A stretch of DNA of 64,000 nucleotides from Alistipes sp. (lineage in GTDB: Bacteria; Bacteroidota; Bacteroidia; Bacteroidales; Rikenellaceae). The position numbers and the translations under genes were made by a program. This document shows positions 25,592-35,218 of the stretch, piece after piece. The stretch covers positions 62,001 through 126,000 of the forward strand of contig JAITWH010000044.1 in NCBI GenBank assembly GCA_031285405.1, written 5' to 3'. A model generated the notes under the pieces. That model saw only the letters and a program-made list of their open reading frames with translations, ran no database searches and had not been told where the DNA came from. How positions within the stretch are numbered: position 1 is the first letter of the stretch; each line of letters starts with the position of its first letter.

Positions 25592-26599
25592 CTAAATCTT
25601 CTTCTCTTTTATAAGGTATTCTGCAATCTGTACGGCGTTGAGGGCCGCGCCCTTTCGGATCTGGTCGGCGACGCACCAGAAGGTCACGCCGCGCGGGTTG
25701 GCTATGTCGCCGCGGATGCGCCCTACATATACGTCGTCGGTGCCGGCGATCATCAGCGGCATCGGGTACTGTTTGGCGGCGGGTTCGTCGACAACCGTGA
25801 TCCCCTCGAACCCCTCGAACGCCGCGCGGACTGTCTCGGGCGAGACGGGCTCCGCGGTCTCGACCCAGACGCTCTCGGAGTGGGCCCTCAGCACCGGTAC
25901 GCGTACGCAGGTGGCGCTGACGGCGATGTCGGAGTGCATGATCTTTTGTGTCTCGAAGTGCATCTTGAGCTCCTCCTTGGTGTAGCCGTTGTCAGTGAAT
26001 ACGTCGATGTGCGGGATCACGTTGAAGGCCAGCTGGTGGGCGAACTTTTCGACCGTGGGCTCCTCGCCCGAGACGGCCTGTTTGGTCTGGGTTACGAGCT
26101 CGTCCATTGCCGCCGCCCCCGCGCCGCTTGCCGCCTGGTAGGTGGCGACGTGTACTCGCGTGATGTGCGAAAGTTGCTCGATGGCCTGCAGGGCGACCAC
26201 CATCTGGATGGTCGAGCAGTTGGGGTTGGCGATCACTCCGCGCGGGGCGGTCAGGGCGTCGGCCCCGTTGACCTCGGGCACCACCAACGGCACCTCGGGA
26301 TCCATGCGGAACGCGCTCGAATTGTCGATCATGATCGTGCCGTGGCGGGTGATGTCCTGCTCGAACTCCTTGGATGTGCCGCCGCCCGCGCTCACGAACG
26401 CAACGTCCACGCCGCGGAAGTCGTCGCCGTGCCTCAACAGCTGCACCGCTATCTTTTTGCCGCGAAACTCATATTCGCGCCCCGCGCTGCGCTCCGATCC
26501 GAAGAGGAGGAGTTCGTCGCATGGGAAATTTCTCTCGCTCAGGATGCGTAGGAACTCCTGTCCTACCGCCCCGCTTACCCCTACAATTGCTGCCTTCAT
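25592..26599 (-). CDS. asd: aspartate-semialdehyde dehydrogenase
   Basis: 335 residues from ATG 26599. It forms aspartate semialdehyde, the branch point to lysine/diaminopimelate, threonine and methionine. [20 protein letters not shown] binds NADP; the SAGGGTSKE segment, active-site cysteine in NPNCSTIQ (Cys128), YQAASGAG and the basic substrate-binding residues near [14 protein letters not shown] are present. An R1 repeat lies right before the ATG, so an upstream extension (MNFQLSIK) is repeat-encoded and was not taken as the start. Confidence 0.96.
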   Translation of the reverse strand: MKAAIVGVSGAVGQEFLRILSERNFPCDELLLFGSERSAGREYEFRGKKIAVQLLRHGDDFRGVDVAFVSAGGGTSKEFEQDITRHGTIMIDNSSAFRMDPEVPLVVPEVNGADALTAPRGVIANPNCSTIQMVVALQAIEQLSHITRVHVATYQAASGAGAAAMDELVTQTKQAVSGEEPTVEKFAHQLAFNVIPHIDVFTDNGYTKEELKMHFETQKIMHSDIAVSATCVRVPVLRAHSESVWVETAEPVSPETVRAAFEGFEGITVVDEPAAKQYPMPLMIAGTDDVYVGRIRGDIANPRGVTFWCVADQIRKGAALNAVQIAEYLIKEKKI

Positions 26600-26600
26600 T

Positions 26601-26644
26601 TTAATTGAAAGTTGAAAATTCATTTTTTTGTCGCTGCAAAAATA
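26601..26644 (-). promoter_or_regulatory. R1 repeat and -7 box TATTTTTG upstream of asd
   Basis: R1 heptamers (26601-26620) form the leader directly before the ATG. TATTTTTG on the minus strand (26637-26644) matches TAnnTTTG; no proper -33 TTTG is seen. Confidence 0.4.
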
Positions 26645-26721
26645 ACGAGTAACTTAGAATTTTAACAGCAAATATGTAATTTTAACGAATAAACTTCTGA
26701 AGGTTGAGATTTTAATAAAAA

Positions 26722-26741
26722 ATCCGCCGCCGGCGTTCCGG
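26722..26741. repeat. R7 palindromic module abutting the PBP stop codon
   Basis: GCCGCCGGCGTTCCGGC lies immediately downstream (minus strand) of the TAG stop of the penicillin-binding protein gene. Confidence 0.8.
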
Positions 26742-29105
26742 CTAATCGAAAAACTCTTCATTTCTAACTTCGTCGACTACGGGGGCGAGGGTCTCCACCG
26801 AGCTGCAGTCGAAGCGCACAGCCCCCGGGGGAACCTCGAACGTGTCGCTCTGGCGCACGCCCAACTTGGGGTCGGCGTAGACGCGCTTCATGAACTCGCC
26901 GAAGATGGGCAGCGCTATGACCGACCCCTCGCCGCCAACGCGCGGGTGGACGCTCTGGTCTTCGCCGCCGACCCACGCCCCCGCAACAAGGTTGGGCGTG
27001 ACCCCCACGAACCATGCGTCGCGGTTCTCCTGCGATGTGCCGGTCTTGCCGCCCACCTCGCCCGTGAAGCCGTACTGCCAACGGAGCCTGCCGCCGGTGC
27101 CGTTGTTGACCACCTCTTGCAGTACGCCCAGAGTTGTGTAGGCGGTCTGCTCGGAGATCGCGTCGGCGGTGGTGGGCAGCATCGACGAGATGAGGTTGCC
27201 TTGACGGTCTTCGATGCGGGTGACGTATATCGGTTCGGTGCTCACGCCGCGATTGGCGAAGGTTGTGTAGGCGCCCACGAGTTCGAACAGCGACACGTCC
27301 ATCGTTCCCAGCGCGAGGGCGTGCACGGGGTCGATCCAGCTGCGGATGCCCATGTTGTGGATGAAGTCGGCCACCGGCTCGGGCGACTTGGCCTGCTTCA
27401 TGATCCATGCCGTGTAGTTGTTGCGACTGTGCGCCAAGCCCCACTTTAGCGGGTGCATCACTCCGTCGTACTCCACCCTCGACGCCTCCTTGGGCGACCA
27501 TGGCTCGCTGGCGTATGTCTCGATCGTGACGGGCAGGTTGGGCACCGGCGTACAGGGGTCGAGGCCCAGCTGCGAGAAGGCGAAGGTGTAGACGAACGGT
27601 TTGATTGTCGAGCCGCACTGACGCTTCCCCTGCGAGGCGTTGTCGTACTTGAAGTATCGAAAGTTGGGGCCGCCCACGTAGGCCCTCACGTGGCCCGTCT
27701 GGGGTTCGATCGCGACGAACGACGCCCTCATCAGCTTCTTGAAGTGTACTATCGAGTCGCGCGGAGTGATCACCGTGTCGCGCACACCTTTATATGTATA
27801 GAGCCTCATGCGGGCGGGGGTGTCGAACGCGGCGTCGATCTGTTCGCGGGTAGCGCCGGCCGCCTCCATGGCTCGGTAGCGGTCGGAGTAGCGCATGGCG
27901 CCCGCGACGATAGTGGCGATCTGGGCGCGGCTCTGGCCCTGGAACACAGTGCCCGAGTTTTTGAACTGCCGGTCCATCGCGGGTTGGATCTCGTTGCGCA
28001 ACCTCTCCGTGACCGCCTCCTCGGCGTAGCGCTGCATCGACGAGTTGATGGTGGTATAGATCTTGAGGCCGTCGCGGTAGATGTCGTAGGGGGTGCCGTC
28101 GGCCTTCAGGTTTTTGTGTACCCAGCCGTAGAGCGGGTTGCTCTCCCAACGTTCGAGCTCGTACTGATAGTCGTAGTCGTTGAGATATTCGCGGCGGGTG
28201 GGCTTGTCGGCCTGCATCACGAGGCGCAGCATCTCGCCGAAATATGTCCCCGACCCCTCGTCGTGCGACACGGGGTGGTAGTCCAACTCTATGGGCAGCG
28301 CGGCCAACGAGTCGTACTGCGCGCGGGTGATGTAGCCCACGCTCTGCATGCGTCTCATGACGGTGTTGCGTCGGCGGATCGAGTTGTCGTAGTTGCCCAC
28401 GGGGTTGTAGCGGGTCTGGGCGTTGACCACTCCCACGAGTGTGGCGCTCTCCTGAAGGTTGAGCTCCGAGGGGGTCTTGCCGAAGAATGTGTTGGCGGCG
28501 CTCTTGACTCCATAGGCGTTGCTGCCGTAGAAGACCGTGTTGAGATACATCGTGATGATCTCCTCCTTGGTGTAGTTGTACTCCAACTTGACCGCCGTGA
28601 CCCACTCCTTGAGTTTGTCTGATATCAGCACCGCGCCCCTTGCTACGGGGTTGCTGCTCCTCTCGCGGCGCGGAAAGAGGTTCTTGGCCAACTGCTGGGT
28701 GATGGTCGAGCCGCCCCCCTGATTTTGACCCAAGCCCACCGTGCGCAGCGCGACGCGGGCCAGCGAGATGTAGTCGATACCCGAGTGGCCGTAGAAGCGT
28801 ACATCCTCGGTGGCGACAAGTGCGGCCACTATGTCGGGTGTGAGCTCGCCGTAGCCGACGTATGTGCGGTTCTCGATGTGGAACGTGCGGAGCAGTTTGC
28901 CATCCTCGGATATCAGCTCCGAGGCGACGTTGCTGCGCGGATTCTCCAACTCCTCGAAGGTGGGCAGGGTGCCGAACGCGCCCGCCGCCGTGAGTGCCAA
29001 CAGCAGCATCAGCACCGCGAACGGCGCCGCCACCACGCACCAAAACAGCTGCACGGCGCGCCGCGTGGTTAGCCTGTCGTATAATGTGGGCCGACTCTTT
29101 GCCAT
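26742..29105 (-). CDS. class A penicillin-binding protein (PBP1A type)
   Basis: 787 residues from MAKSRPTLYDRL. An N-terminal membrane helix (LFWCVVAAPFAVLMLLLAL) is followed by the glycosyltransferase domain with catalytic Glu in ATEDVRFYGHSGID and GGSTITQQLAKNLF. The transpeptidase domain carries SxxK in GSTIKPF, SxN in SRNNYTAW and KTG in GGKTGTSQ. It polymerises and cross-links peptidoglycan in the periplasm. A TATCTTTG box and a 34-bp palindrome lie upstream. An R7 module abuts its stop. Confidence 0.95.
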   Translation of the reverse strand: MAKSRPTLYDRLTTRRAVQLFWCVVAAPFAVLMLLLALTAAGAFGTLPTFEELENPRSNVASELISEDGKLLRTFHIENRTYVGYGELTPDIVAALVATEDVRFYGHSGIDYISLARVALRTVGLGQNQGGGSTITQQLAKNLFPRRERSSNPVARGAVLISDKLKEWVTAVKLEYNYTKEEIITMYLNTVFYGSNAYGVKSAANTFFGKTPSELNLQESATLVGVVNAQTRYNPVGNYDNSIRRRNTVMRRMQSVGYITRAQYDSLAALPIELDYHPVSHDEGSGTYFGEMLRLVMQADKPTRREYLNDYDYQYELERWESNPLYGWVHKNLKADGTPYDIYRDGLKIYTTINSSMQRYAEEAVTERLRNEIQPAMDRQFKNSGTVFQGQSRAQIATIVAGAMRYSDRYRAMEAAGATREQIDAAFDTPARMRLYTYKGVRDTVITPRDSIVHFKKLMRASFVAIEPQTGHVRAYVGGPNFRYFKYDNASQGKRQCGSTIKPFVYTFAFSQLGLDPCTPVPNLPVTIETYASEPWSPKEASRVEYDGVMHPLKWGLAHSRNNYTAWIMKQAKSPEPVADFIHNMGIRSWIDPVHALALGTMDVSLFELVGAYTTFANRGVSTEPIYVTRIEDRQGNLISSMLPTTADAISEQTAYTTLGVLQEVVNNGTGGRLRWQYGFTGEVGGKTGTSQENRDAWFVGVTPNLVAGAWVGGEDQSVHPRVGGEGSVIALPIFGEFMKRVYADPKLGVRQSDTFEVPPGAVRFDCSSVETLAPVVDEVRNEEFFD

Positions 29106-29121
29106 GATCTGAAATTTGGGA

Positions 29122-29129
29122 CAAAGATA
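29122..29129 (-). promoter_or_regulatory. -7 box TATCTTTG for the PBP gene
   Basis: Minus-strand TATCTTTG ends 17 bp before the ATG. The -33 position falls inside the 34-bp palindrome at 29131-29164. Confidence 0.55.
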
Positions 29130-29130
29130 G

Positions 29131-29164
29131 TGAAAGTTCGGCAAACGCGTTTGCCGAACTTTCA
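29131..29164. repeat. perfect 34-bp palindrome between the RND operon and the PBP gene
   Basis: Each 17-base half (ends in GTTCGGCAAACG on the left, CGTTTGCCGAAC on the right) is the exact complement of the other, with no loop. It directly abuts the -7 box of the PBP promoter, a position suited to an operator. It may also be the terminator hairpin of the upstream efflux operon, though it lacks a T-run. Confidence 0.8.
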
Positions 29165-29260
29165 TTAGTGGTTAGTTATTAGTGGTTAGTGCTAACGCGA
29201 CATTTTTTGCGTAGCACTGCGCCGCGTAGCACTAACCACTAACCACTGATCACTAATCAC
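29164..29260. repeat. two R3 heptamer arrays in opposite orientation
   Basis: AGTGGTT units (29164-29195) and the complementary units (29227-29260) flank GCTAACGCG and GCGTAGCAC linkers. The second array supplies the TGA stop codon of the P-II-like gene. Confidence 0.85.
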
Positions 29261-29550
29261 ATGCCTTCTTCTGCATCCAAGACGAATGCCCTGAGGCCCT
29301 GTTGCGGGGCCTCGGCGTCGAGTCGGCGCAGGGCGTCGAGCAGTGGTTCGACCTCCTGATTCTTGCAAAACACCATCAGCGAGGTGTTCATCGACGGCCA
29401 GGCGTGGGTGCCGTAGTGGGGTTCGCCGCCGTTGGAGCCGCGCCCCTCGGTGAGCGCCCAGCGGGTGAAGCCCCTGACCTCCAACTTGTCGAGTATCGCG
29501 TTGACCTGAAGGGTGTGCGCCTGATTGTAGGATATGAAAACTGCTTTCAT
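29257..29550 (-). CDS. P-II-like small protein linked to an RND efflux operon
   Basis: 97 residues (MKAVFISYNQAHTLQVNAILDKLEVRGFTRW). A ferredoxin-like P-II fold is expected; homologues of this type commonly follow RND pump genes in Bacteroidota. It lacks the T-loop tyrosine region of true GlnB, so it is more likely a metal- or pump-linked P-II-like protein than a nitrogen sensor (inference). It begins one base after the RND gene ends. The TGA stop is in an R3 repeat. Confidence 0.75.
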   Translation of the reverse strand: MKAVFISYNQAHTLQVNAILDKLEVRGFTRWALTEGRGSNGGEPHYGTHAWPSMNTSLMVFCKNQEVEPLLDALRRLDAEAPQQGLRAFVLDAEEGM

Positions 29551-29551
29551 C

Positions 29552-32500
29552 TTATTTCACTTTTTTGGTTGCTAACTTCGCCGCGGCGGCCGCTTTCCGG
29601 TTTGCAAGTTTCGTTGCGGCGGCACCGGCACGGCGGTCTTTGTTGAGCTGGAACATGGTGTAGATCACGGGGATCACAAACAGCGTCAGCAGAGTCGAGA
29701 AGGCCATACCGCCGATGATGGCGATACCCATCGGCTGCCACAGCTCGCTCCCGTCGCCGAATCCCATCGCCATGGGCATCATACCGAGGATCGTCGTCAC
29801 CGAGGTCATCAACACGGGGCGCAGACGACTCTTGCCCGACGCCACCACAGCTTCGCGAGTGGGCATGCCGCGCTCGATCAGCAGGTTGGTGTAGTCGACC
29901 ATCACGATACCGTTCTTGGTGACGATCCCCACCAGCATGATGGCGCCGATCATCGCGATCATCGACAACGGGGTGCCGGTGACCCACAGCGCCAAAAATA
30001 CTCCCGTGAAGGCAAACGGAATGGTGAACATGATGATGAATGGCATCTTGAGGCTCTCGAACTGAGTCGCCATCACGATGTAGACCAACACCACGACCAG
30101 CAGCAGCAGCGTCATGAAGTCGCCCATCATATCCTCCATATCCTCCATCGAGCCGCCCACTTCGAGCGCCACACCTTCGGGAACTTCGTAGCCTTCGAGC
30201 AGCGCGTTGACCTCGTTGACCACCTGACCCAGGGCGAATCCCTCGCCCAGCGAAGACTGCACGGTGACGATCCTCTGGCGGTTCTCGCGCTGGATGGTGG
30301 GTGCGGCGAACTCCTCTTCGAGCGTCGCAACCTCGTGCAGCTTGACCGGCTGGCCCGTCGCGCCGTAGAGCGTTACATCCTCGACGTTGTCGAAGCTCTC
30401 GCGGAACTCCTCGCCGTAGCGCACCACGATGTCGTACTCGTCGCCATCCTCGCGATATTTGCTCGCGTCGAGGCCGTTGAGGCGGTTGCGCACAAAGGTC
30501 GAGGCCGTGGCCGACGAGATGCCGTAGTAGGCCAACTTCGAGCGGTCGAAGGTGACGTTGTACTCGGGCCGCAGTTCGTCGCGCGAGAGCTGCACGTCGC
30601 GGGTGCCTTCGAGTGCGGCGATCTTCTTTTCGAGATCCTTCGCCACGGCGTCGGTCGCGTCCATGTCGTAGCCGAACACCTTGACGTCGACTGTCGAGGC
30701 GCCGCTCATGCCGCCGCCATCCTGTCCGCCCGGCACGACCTTGAAGCGGCGAATCTCGGGAATGCCCTCAAGGTCGGCGCGCAGCAGGTCGGATATCTCG
30801 AAGATCGTGCGGCCGCTCTCGCGTTCCGACATCCTCGGCAGGCGCATCATGTAGGTGATGATGTTGGAGCCGTTGCGCTCCATCGCCGCGAACACGTTGT
30901 CGGAGCTGTTGGCTCCGGCGGTGCCGGCGAGTATCGTCACCTCGGGATACTTCTCGTAGACTATCGCGTCGATCTGCCTCTCGACAGTCTCGGTGTACTC
31001 GACCGAGAGGTTCTGGTCCAACTCGACCGTGGCGGTGATCATGGCGTTGTCCTGCGCCGGGAAGAACTCGGTCGGCACGAGGCTCAGCAGCACCAGCGAG
31101 ATGATGAAGATACCCATCGTCGAGAAGAAGGTCTTCTTGCGGTTGCGCACCACCCAGCCCAGCACCTTGGCGTAGAAGTTGTCGAGCCATTCGAGGAAGG
31201 CGTCGATCGGCTTGTAGACGATGCCGATACCTTTATATGTATGCACCCCGCCGTCGATGCGTAGCAGGTAGGCCGACAACATCGGGGTGAGCGAGATGGC
31301 AGCCAGGGTCGAGGTGACTATGACTATCGAGACGATCCAACCCAACTCCTTGAACATGATGCCCGCCATGCCGCCCAACATCGTGAAGGGCATGAACACA
31401 GCAACCACAACCAACGTCGTCGCGATGACCGAGAGCCACACCTCGTTCGTTCCGTAGATGGCCGCCTCCTTGGGTTTCGAGCCGCGCTCGATGTGGGTGG
31501 TGATGTTTTCGAGCACCACGATGGCGTCGTCGACCACCATACCGATCGCGATCGAGAGCGACGAGAGCGAGATGATATTGAGAGTCGAGCCCGTCACGTA
31601 GAGGTAGATGAACGAGACGATGAGCGAGATCGGAATCGTGAGGCAGATGATGAAAGTTGCCCTCCATCTTCCGAGGAAGAACATCACAACCAGAATCACG
31701 AATATGAATGCGAACATCACCGCCTGACTCAGCGACGAGATGCTGTCGCGAATCGACTCCGATGTGTCCATGATGATATCCAACTCGACGTCGGCCGGCA
31801 GCGACGCCTGAATGGCGGGCAGCTCGGCGAAGACTCGGTCGACGATCTGAACGGTGTTGGATCCCGACTGCTTCTGAATCACGATCATCACCCCGGGCTC
31901 GCTGTTGAAGTACTGCGTCTGGGTCATCTTGGCCAGCGTGTCGCGCACCTCGGCCACGTCGCTCAGCAGCACCGTGCGACCTCCGGCGTTCGACACCACC
32001 ACACTGCGCAGGTCGTCGCTCGATGTGAACTCGCCGTCGGCCTTGATGTTGAAGGTGTGGTTGCCGATGTCCATCGTGCCGGCGGGAATGTTGACGTTCT
32101 CGGCGGCGATGATCTGGCCGAGGCTCTCGACCGTGAGGCCGTAGGCGGCAAGGCGGTTGGGGTCGACGTTGATCTGCACCTCGCGTTCGGGCGCTCCCAT
32201 AATTCCCACCGCTCCCACGCCGTCGATGCGGTTGAGGGTGTTGACCAACTTCTCGTCGAGAATTTTCGCAAGGGCGGGGTAGCTCTCACCGGCGGTGACC
32301 GACAGGTAGGCGATCGGGATCATCGACGACGAGAACTTGAACACGACGGGGGTTTCGGCCTCGTCGGGCAGCAGGCTCGTCGAGCGGCTGATCACGTCGC
32401 GCACGTCGTTGGCCGCCTCGGTGACGTCGGCCCCCCACTCCAGCTCCACTGTGATGAGCGAGAAGTTGTCGGCCGAGTTGGAGGTGAGCTCCTTGAGGTT

Positions 32501-32725
32501 GTCGACCGTGTTGAGTTGGTCTTCTAAGTGTCGCGTGATGTTTGTCTCTATGTCGGTAGCGTTGGCCCCCGGGTAGGAGGTCATCACCATGAGCATCGGC
32601 AGGTCCATCTCGGGGTACATGTCGATCGCCAGGTTGCGCAGGGAGAAGAGCCCCATCACCGCAACGGCGACGAATATCATGACGGTCGAGACGGGCTTCC
32701 GTACCGCGGATTCGTAAATTTTCAT
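29552..32725 (-). CDS. RND efflux transporter, inner-membrane pump subunit (HAE1/AcrB type)
   Basis: 1057 residues. N-terminal MKIYESAVRKPVSTVMIFVAVAV, two large periplasmic loops and 12 membrane helices. The TM4 proton-relay aspartates are visible in GMVVDDAIVVLENI. MTSVTTILGMMPMAMGFGDG and the C-terminal helices are complete. It pumps small molecules using the proton gradient, with the HlyD and TolC partners encoded just upstream. The C-terminus is rich in Lys/Ala (RKAAAAAKLATKKVK). Drug versus other substrates cannot be told from sequence alone. Confidence 0.95.
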   Translation of the reverse strand: MKIYESAVRKPVSTVMIFVAVAVMGLFSLRNLAIDMYPEMDLPMLMVMTSYPGANATDIETNITRHLEDQLNTVDNLKELTSNSADNFSLITVELEWGADVTEAANDVRDVISRSTSLLPDEAETPVVFKFSSSMIPIAYLSVTAGESYPALAKILDEKLVNTLNRIDGVGAVGIMGAPEREVQINVDPNRLAAYGLTVESLGQIIAAENVNIPAGTMDIGNHTFNIKADGEFTSSDDLRSVVVSNAGGRTVLLSDVAEVRDTLAKMTQTQYFNSEPGVMIVIQKQSGSNTVQIVDRVFAELPAIQASLPADVELDIIMDTSESIRDSISSLSQAVMFAFIFVILVVMFFLGRWRATFIICLTIPISLIVSFIYLYVTGSTLNIISLSSLSIAIGMVVDDAIVVLENITTHIERGSKPKEAAIYGTNEVWLSVIATTLVVVAVFMPFTMLGGMAGIMFKELGWIVSIVIVTSTLAAISLTPMLSAYLLRIDGGVHTYKGIGIVYKPIDAFLEWLDNFYAKVLGWVVRNRKKTFFSTMGIFIISLVLLSLVPTEFFPAQDNAMITATVELDQNLSVEYTETVERQIDAIVYEKYPEVTILAGTAGANSSDNVFAAMERNGSNIITYMMRLPRMSERESGRTIFEISDLLRADLEGIPEIRRFKVVPGGQDGGGMSGASTVDVKVFGYDMDATDAVAKDLEKKIAALEGTRDVQLSRDELRPEYNVTFDRSKLAYYGISSATASTFVRNRLNGLDASKYREDGDEYDIVVRYGEEFRESFDNVEDVTLYGATGQPVKLHEVATLEEEFAAPTIQRENRQRIVTVQSSLGEGFALGQVVNEVNALLEGYEVPEGVALEVGGSMEDMEDMMGDFMTLLLLVVVLVYIVMATQFESLKMPFIIMFTIPFAFTGVFLALWVTGTPLSMIAMIGAIMLVGIVTKNGIVMVDYTNLLIERGMPTREAVVASGKSRLRPVLMTSVTTILGMMPMAMGFGDGSELWQPMGIAIIGGMAFSTLLTLFVIPVIYTMFQLNKDRRAGAAATKLANRKAAAAAKLATKKVK

Positions 32726-32730
32726 TTCAA

Positions 32731-32812
32731 TTAAAAATTAAGAATTAAGAATTAAGAATATCTGAGAACGTCAGCTTTGCGTAGCTTAAATCGCTGCCGG
32801 CGTTCCGGCTTT
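32731..32812. repeat. R4 and R7 repeats between RND and HlyD genes
   Basis: R4 heptamers (GAATTAA on the plus strand, 32731-32760), then GCGTAGCTTAAATCGCTG and the R7 core (to 32812), which abuts the stop codon of the HlyD-type gene. This spacer lies inside an operon. Confidence 0.85.
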
Positions 32813-33820
32813 TTAATTCATAATTTGTATTTGTGTTCCGTCGGCCAATCTGACAAACGATGTCAGGGCGACCCTTTCGCCCGCGGCGACGCTCTGCGAC
32901 ACGTCGATCATACCACCGATCTGTCTGCCCGGAACCACCGAACGGCGACGGGCCGTGTTGCCCTCGATGACGTAGATGAACCGCTCGTTGGAGCCGACCT
33001 GCTTCTGCACCGCCACGTCGGGCACCATCACCCCCTCAGCGTCGCCCATGTTGATCGTCGAACGGGCGAACATCCCGGGACGCAGCTTGCCGCCGGAGTT
33101 GGGTATCGTCACCTCGACCATGAAGGTGCGTGTGGCGGGGTCGATCGCGGGGTAGATCAGGCTCACGTTACCTTCGAAGGCCTCGCCCGGGAAGATGTCG
33201 ACCGAGATCGCCACCGGAGTGCCGACGCCCACCGTCGCGTAGTACTGCTCGGAGATGTTGACCCTCACCTTCAGCCTGTCCATCTGCATGATCTCAAGGA
33301 TGGGGTTTTGGGTAAAGAGGTTACCCTCCTCCTCGCCCTTCTGCGTCACCACGCCGTCGATTGGCGAGTGGAGCTTCACGTGGCCGGCGAGGTTGTCCAA
33401 CGACTCCTTATACACGAGGTACTGCGCCTCGGTCTGACGGAGCGTCTGTTCGGAGATTCCTCCCGCCTCGTACACCTTTTTGACTCGATTGTAGTCGGCC
33501 TCGGCTGTCTCGAACTGCACCCGCGCGGTGTTGTACTGCGTGGGATCCATCTCGGCCACCAACTGCCCTTTGCGAACCCTGTCGCCCACCTTCACCAAGA
33601 TGCGGTTGATGCGCGCACCCTGAAGCGCGGGCACGATGTAGTTCTTCTGCCACGGTTCGATGTTGGCGGTGAACTCGACATCCTGCGGGATGGTTTCGCC
33701 CAGCGCCGCGGCCACCCTCACCTCGACGGCGGGGGCTTCCGTCGCGACGGCGGCCTTCTTCTCCTTGCAGGCGGTCAGCGCTGCCGCCGCCGCCATGATG
33801 ATGATCAAACTCTTTTTCAT
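32813..33820 (-). CDS. RND efflux periplasmic adaptor (HlyD/AcrA family), lipoprotein
   Basis: 335 residues. Signal with lipobox ALTAC (MKKSLIIIMAAAAALTACKEK). The order is a barrel-sandwich half (VGDRVRKGQLVAEMDP), a coiled coil (about residues 95-150), the second half (KLHSPIDGVVTQKGEEEGN), a beta-barrel domain (ATVGVGTPVAISVDIFPG) and a membrane-proximal domain (RPGMFARSTI). It bridges the RND pump and the TolC-like channel. It lies 24 bp after the tolC-type gene. Confidence 0.94.
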   Translation of the reverse strand: MKKSLIIIMAAAAALTACKEKKAAVATEAPAVEVRVAAALGETIPQDVEFTANIEPWQKNYIVPALQGARINRILVKVGDRVRKGQLVAEMDPTQYNTARVQFETAEADYNRVKKVYEAGGISEQTLRQTEAQYLVYKESLDNLAGHVKLHSPIDGVVTQKGEEEGNLFTQNPILEIMQMDRLKVRVNISEQYYATVGVGTPVAISVDIFPGEAFEGNVSLIYPAIDPATRTFMVEVTIPNSGGKLRPGMFARSTINMGDAEGVMVPDVAVQKQVGSNERFIYVIEGNTARRRSVVPGRQIGGMIDVSQSVAAGERVALTSFVRLADGTQIQIMN

Positions 33821-33843
33821 TGTCCTTATTTTTTTAGTCTTTC

Positions 33844-35199
33844 TTAGTTATCGCTACCTATTATCTTATCATAGTCTGCTCGTGCGGCCAGCAGATCGTA
33901 GACCGCCTGCGAGAGGTTGAGCCTCGACTGGGTGACGGCCAACTGCGCCTGATTGACTTCGAGCATCGTGCCCGCGCCGGCGTCGAAACGTGTGCGCGCG
34001 ATGGAGTAGGCCTTCTCGGCCTGGGCGACGGTCTTGTCGTTGGCGGTCATCGTTTCGCGCGCCGAGACGAGGTTGTTGACCGCGGTGCGTGCTTCGAGCC
34101 CCTTGGCCTCGCGCAGATACCCCTTCTGCATCTCGACCTGGGCGACGCTGTTGCGCAGCTGCTTCACCTTGCTGGTGTTTTTGAGTCCCGAGAAGATGGG
34201 CACCGAGATCTGGAAGCCGGCGGAGAATGGCTTCTGCCACCACCACTTGTTGATCGTTCCGCCGCCGCCGGTCATCATTCCCGCGAAGTCGATGGTCTTG
34301 TCCTGACCCGTCACCACGAGCGAGCCATAACCCGCCAGCACCGGCAGTCGGGCCGCGTTGGCAAGGCGAATCTGTTGCTGAAGCATCGTCTGCTGATACT
34401 CCATCTGGCGCAGATCGGTGTTGCCGTCGAGCGACGCCGAAGGGTCGGGCACCGAGAGCACCTCGCCCATGTAGTCGTCCAACGAGCCGTCCAACGCGAT
34501 CTCCACCTCCTCGGGCACACTCAGATACATCTTGAGCATGCGCTTGGCGACGACGATACTGTTGGCGGTGTTGATCAGGCTGGGCTGCAGATTGCTCAGC
34601 TGCACCTCGGCCGTCAGAAAGTCATACTCCGACGCCAACCCCGCCTCGAACATCGAACGGGTGTTGTCGACCGTCGCGCGGATGGTGCGTTCGCTCTCCC
34701 GCAACACCTCGTACGATCTTTCGAGCAGCAATATCTGGAAGAACGACTTGGTGACGCTGTTGGTCAGCTCGATGCGCGACGAGCGAGCCTGCTCCACCGC
34801 CAACGCCTGCTGGGTGCGATTGAGTCGCAGCGACGCGTAGACCGCCGGCACCACCAACGGAATCGAGAGGTCGCCCGTGATGGCGGCCGACATGTCGGCG
34901 CCCAACGAGAGACCCTTGGTCATCTCCTGTTTGACGATGCTGAAGCTGTACTGCCCCCCCGCCGAGAGCGACGGCAGGTGGTTGCCGATTGTCTCGCGCC
35001 TCACCCAGTCGAACCGCTCGATCTCCATGTCGGCACTCAGAATGGTGGGGTTGTCGGACAACGCGATCTCAAGCGCCGAGTCGAGGTCGAGCGTCAGCAC
35101 CTGTCCGGGGCCGTCCTGCTGCGCCCGCAACTGCGTGGTTCCCGCCGCCGCGAACAGTGCCGCCGCCGCGAGTATTACTCTACATAAGGTTGTTTTCAT
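33844..35199 (-). CDS. TolC-family outer-membrane efflux protein
   Basis: 451 residues from MKTTLCRVIL; the signal peptide ends near LRAQ. Two OEP repeats with long amphipathic helices (LDSALEIALSDNPTIL, ARSSRIELTNSVTKSFFQILL; later SVAQVEMQKGYLREAKGLEART) form the trimeric channel. It is the outer-membrane exit for the RND pump encoded downstream. A 20-bp spacer separates it from the TetR gene; it is probably in the same transcript. Confidence 0.94.
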   Translation of the reverse strand: MKTTLCRVILAAAALFAAAGTTQLRAQQDGPGQVLTLDLDSALEIALSDNPTILSADMEIERFDWVRRETIGNHLPSLSAGGQYSFSIVKQEMTKGLSLGADMSAAITGDLSIPLVVPAVYASLRLNRTQQALAVEQARSSRIELTNSVTKSFFQILLLERSYEVLRESERTIRATVDNTRSMFEAGLASEYDFLTAEVQLSNLQPSLINTANSIVVAKRMLKMYLSVPEEVEIALDGSLDDYMGEVLSVPDPSASLDGNTDLRQMEYQQTMLQQQIRLANAARLPVLAGYGSLVVTGQDKTIDFAGMMTGGGGTINKWWWQKPFSAGFQISVPIFSGLKNTSKVKQLRNSVAQVEMQKGYLREAKGLEARTAVNNLVSARETMTANDKTVAQAEKAYSIARTRFDAGAGTMLEVNQAQLAVTQSRLNLSQAVYDLLAARADYDKIIGSDN

Positions 35200-35218
35200 C
35201 TTTCTCAATTGTTTTCGC

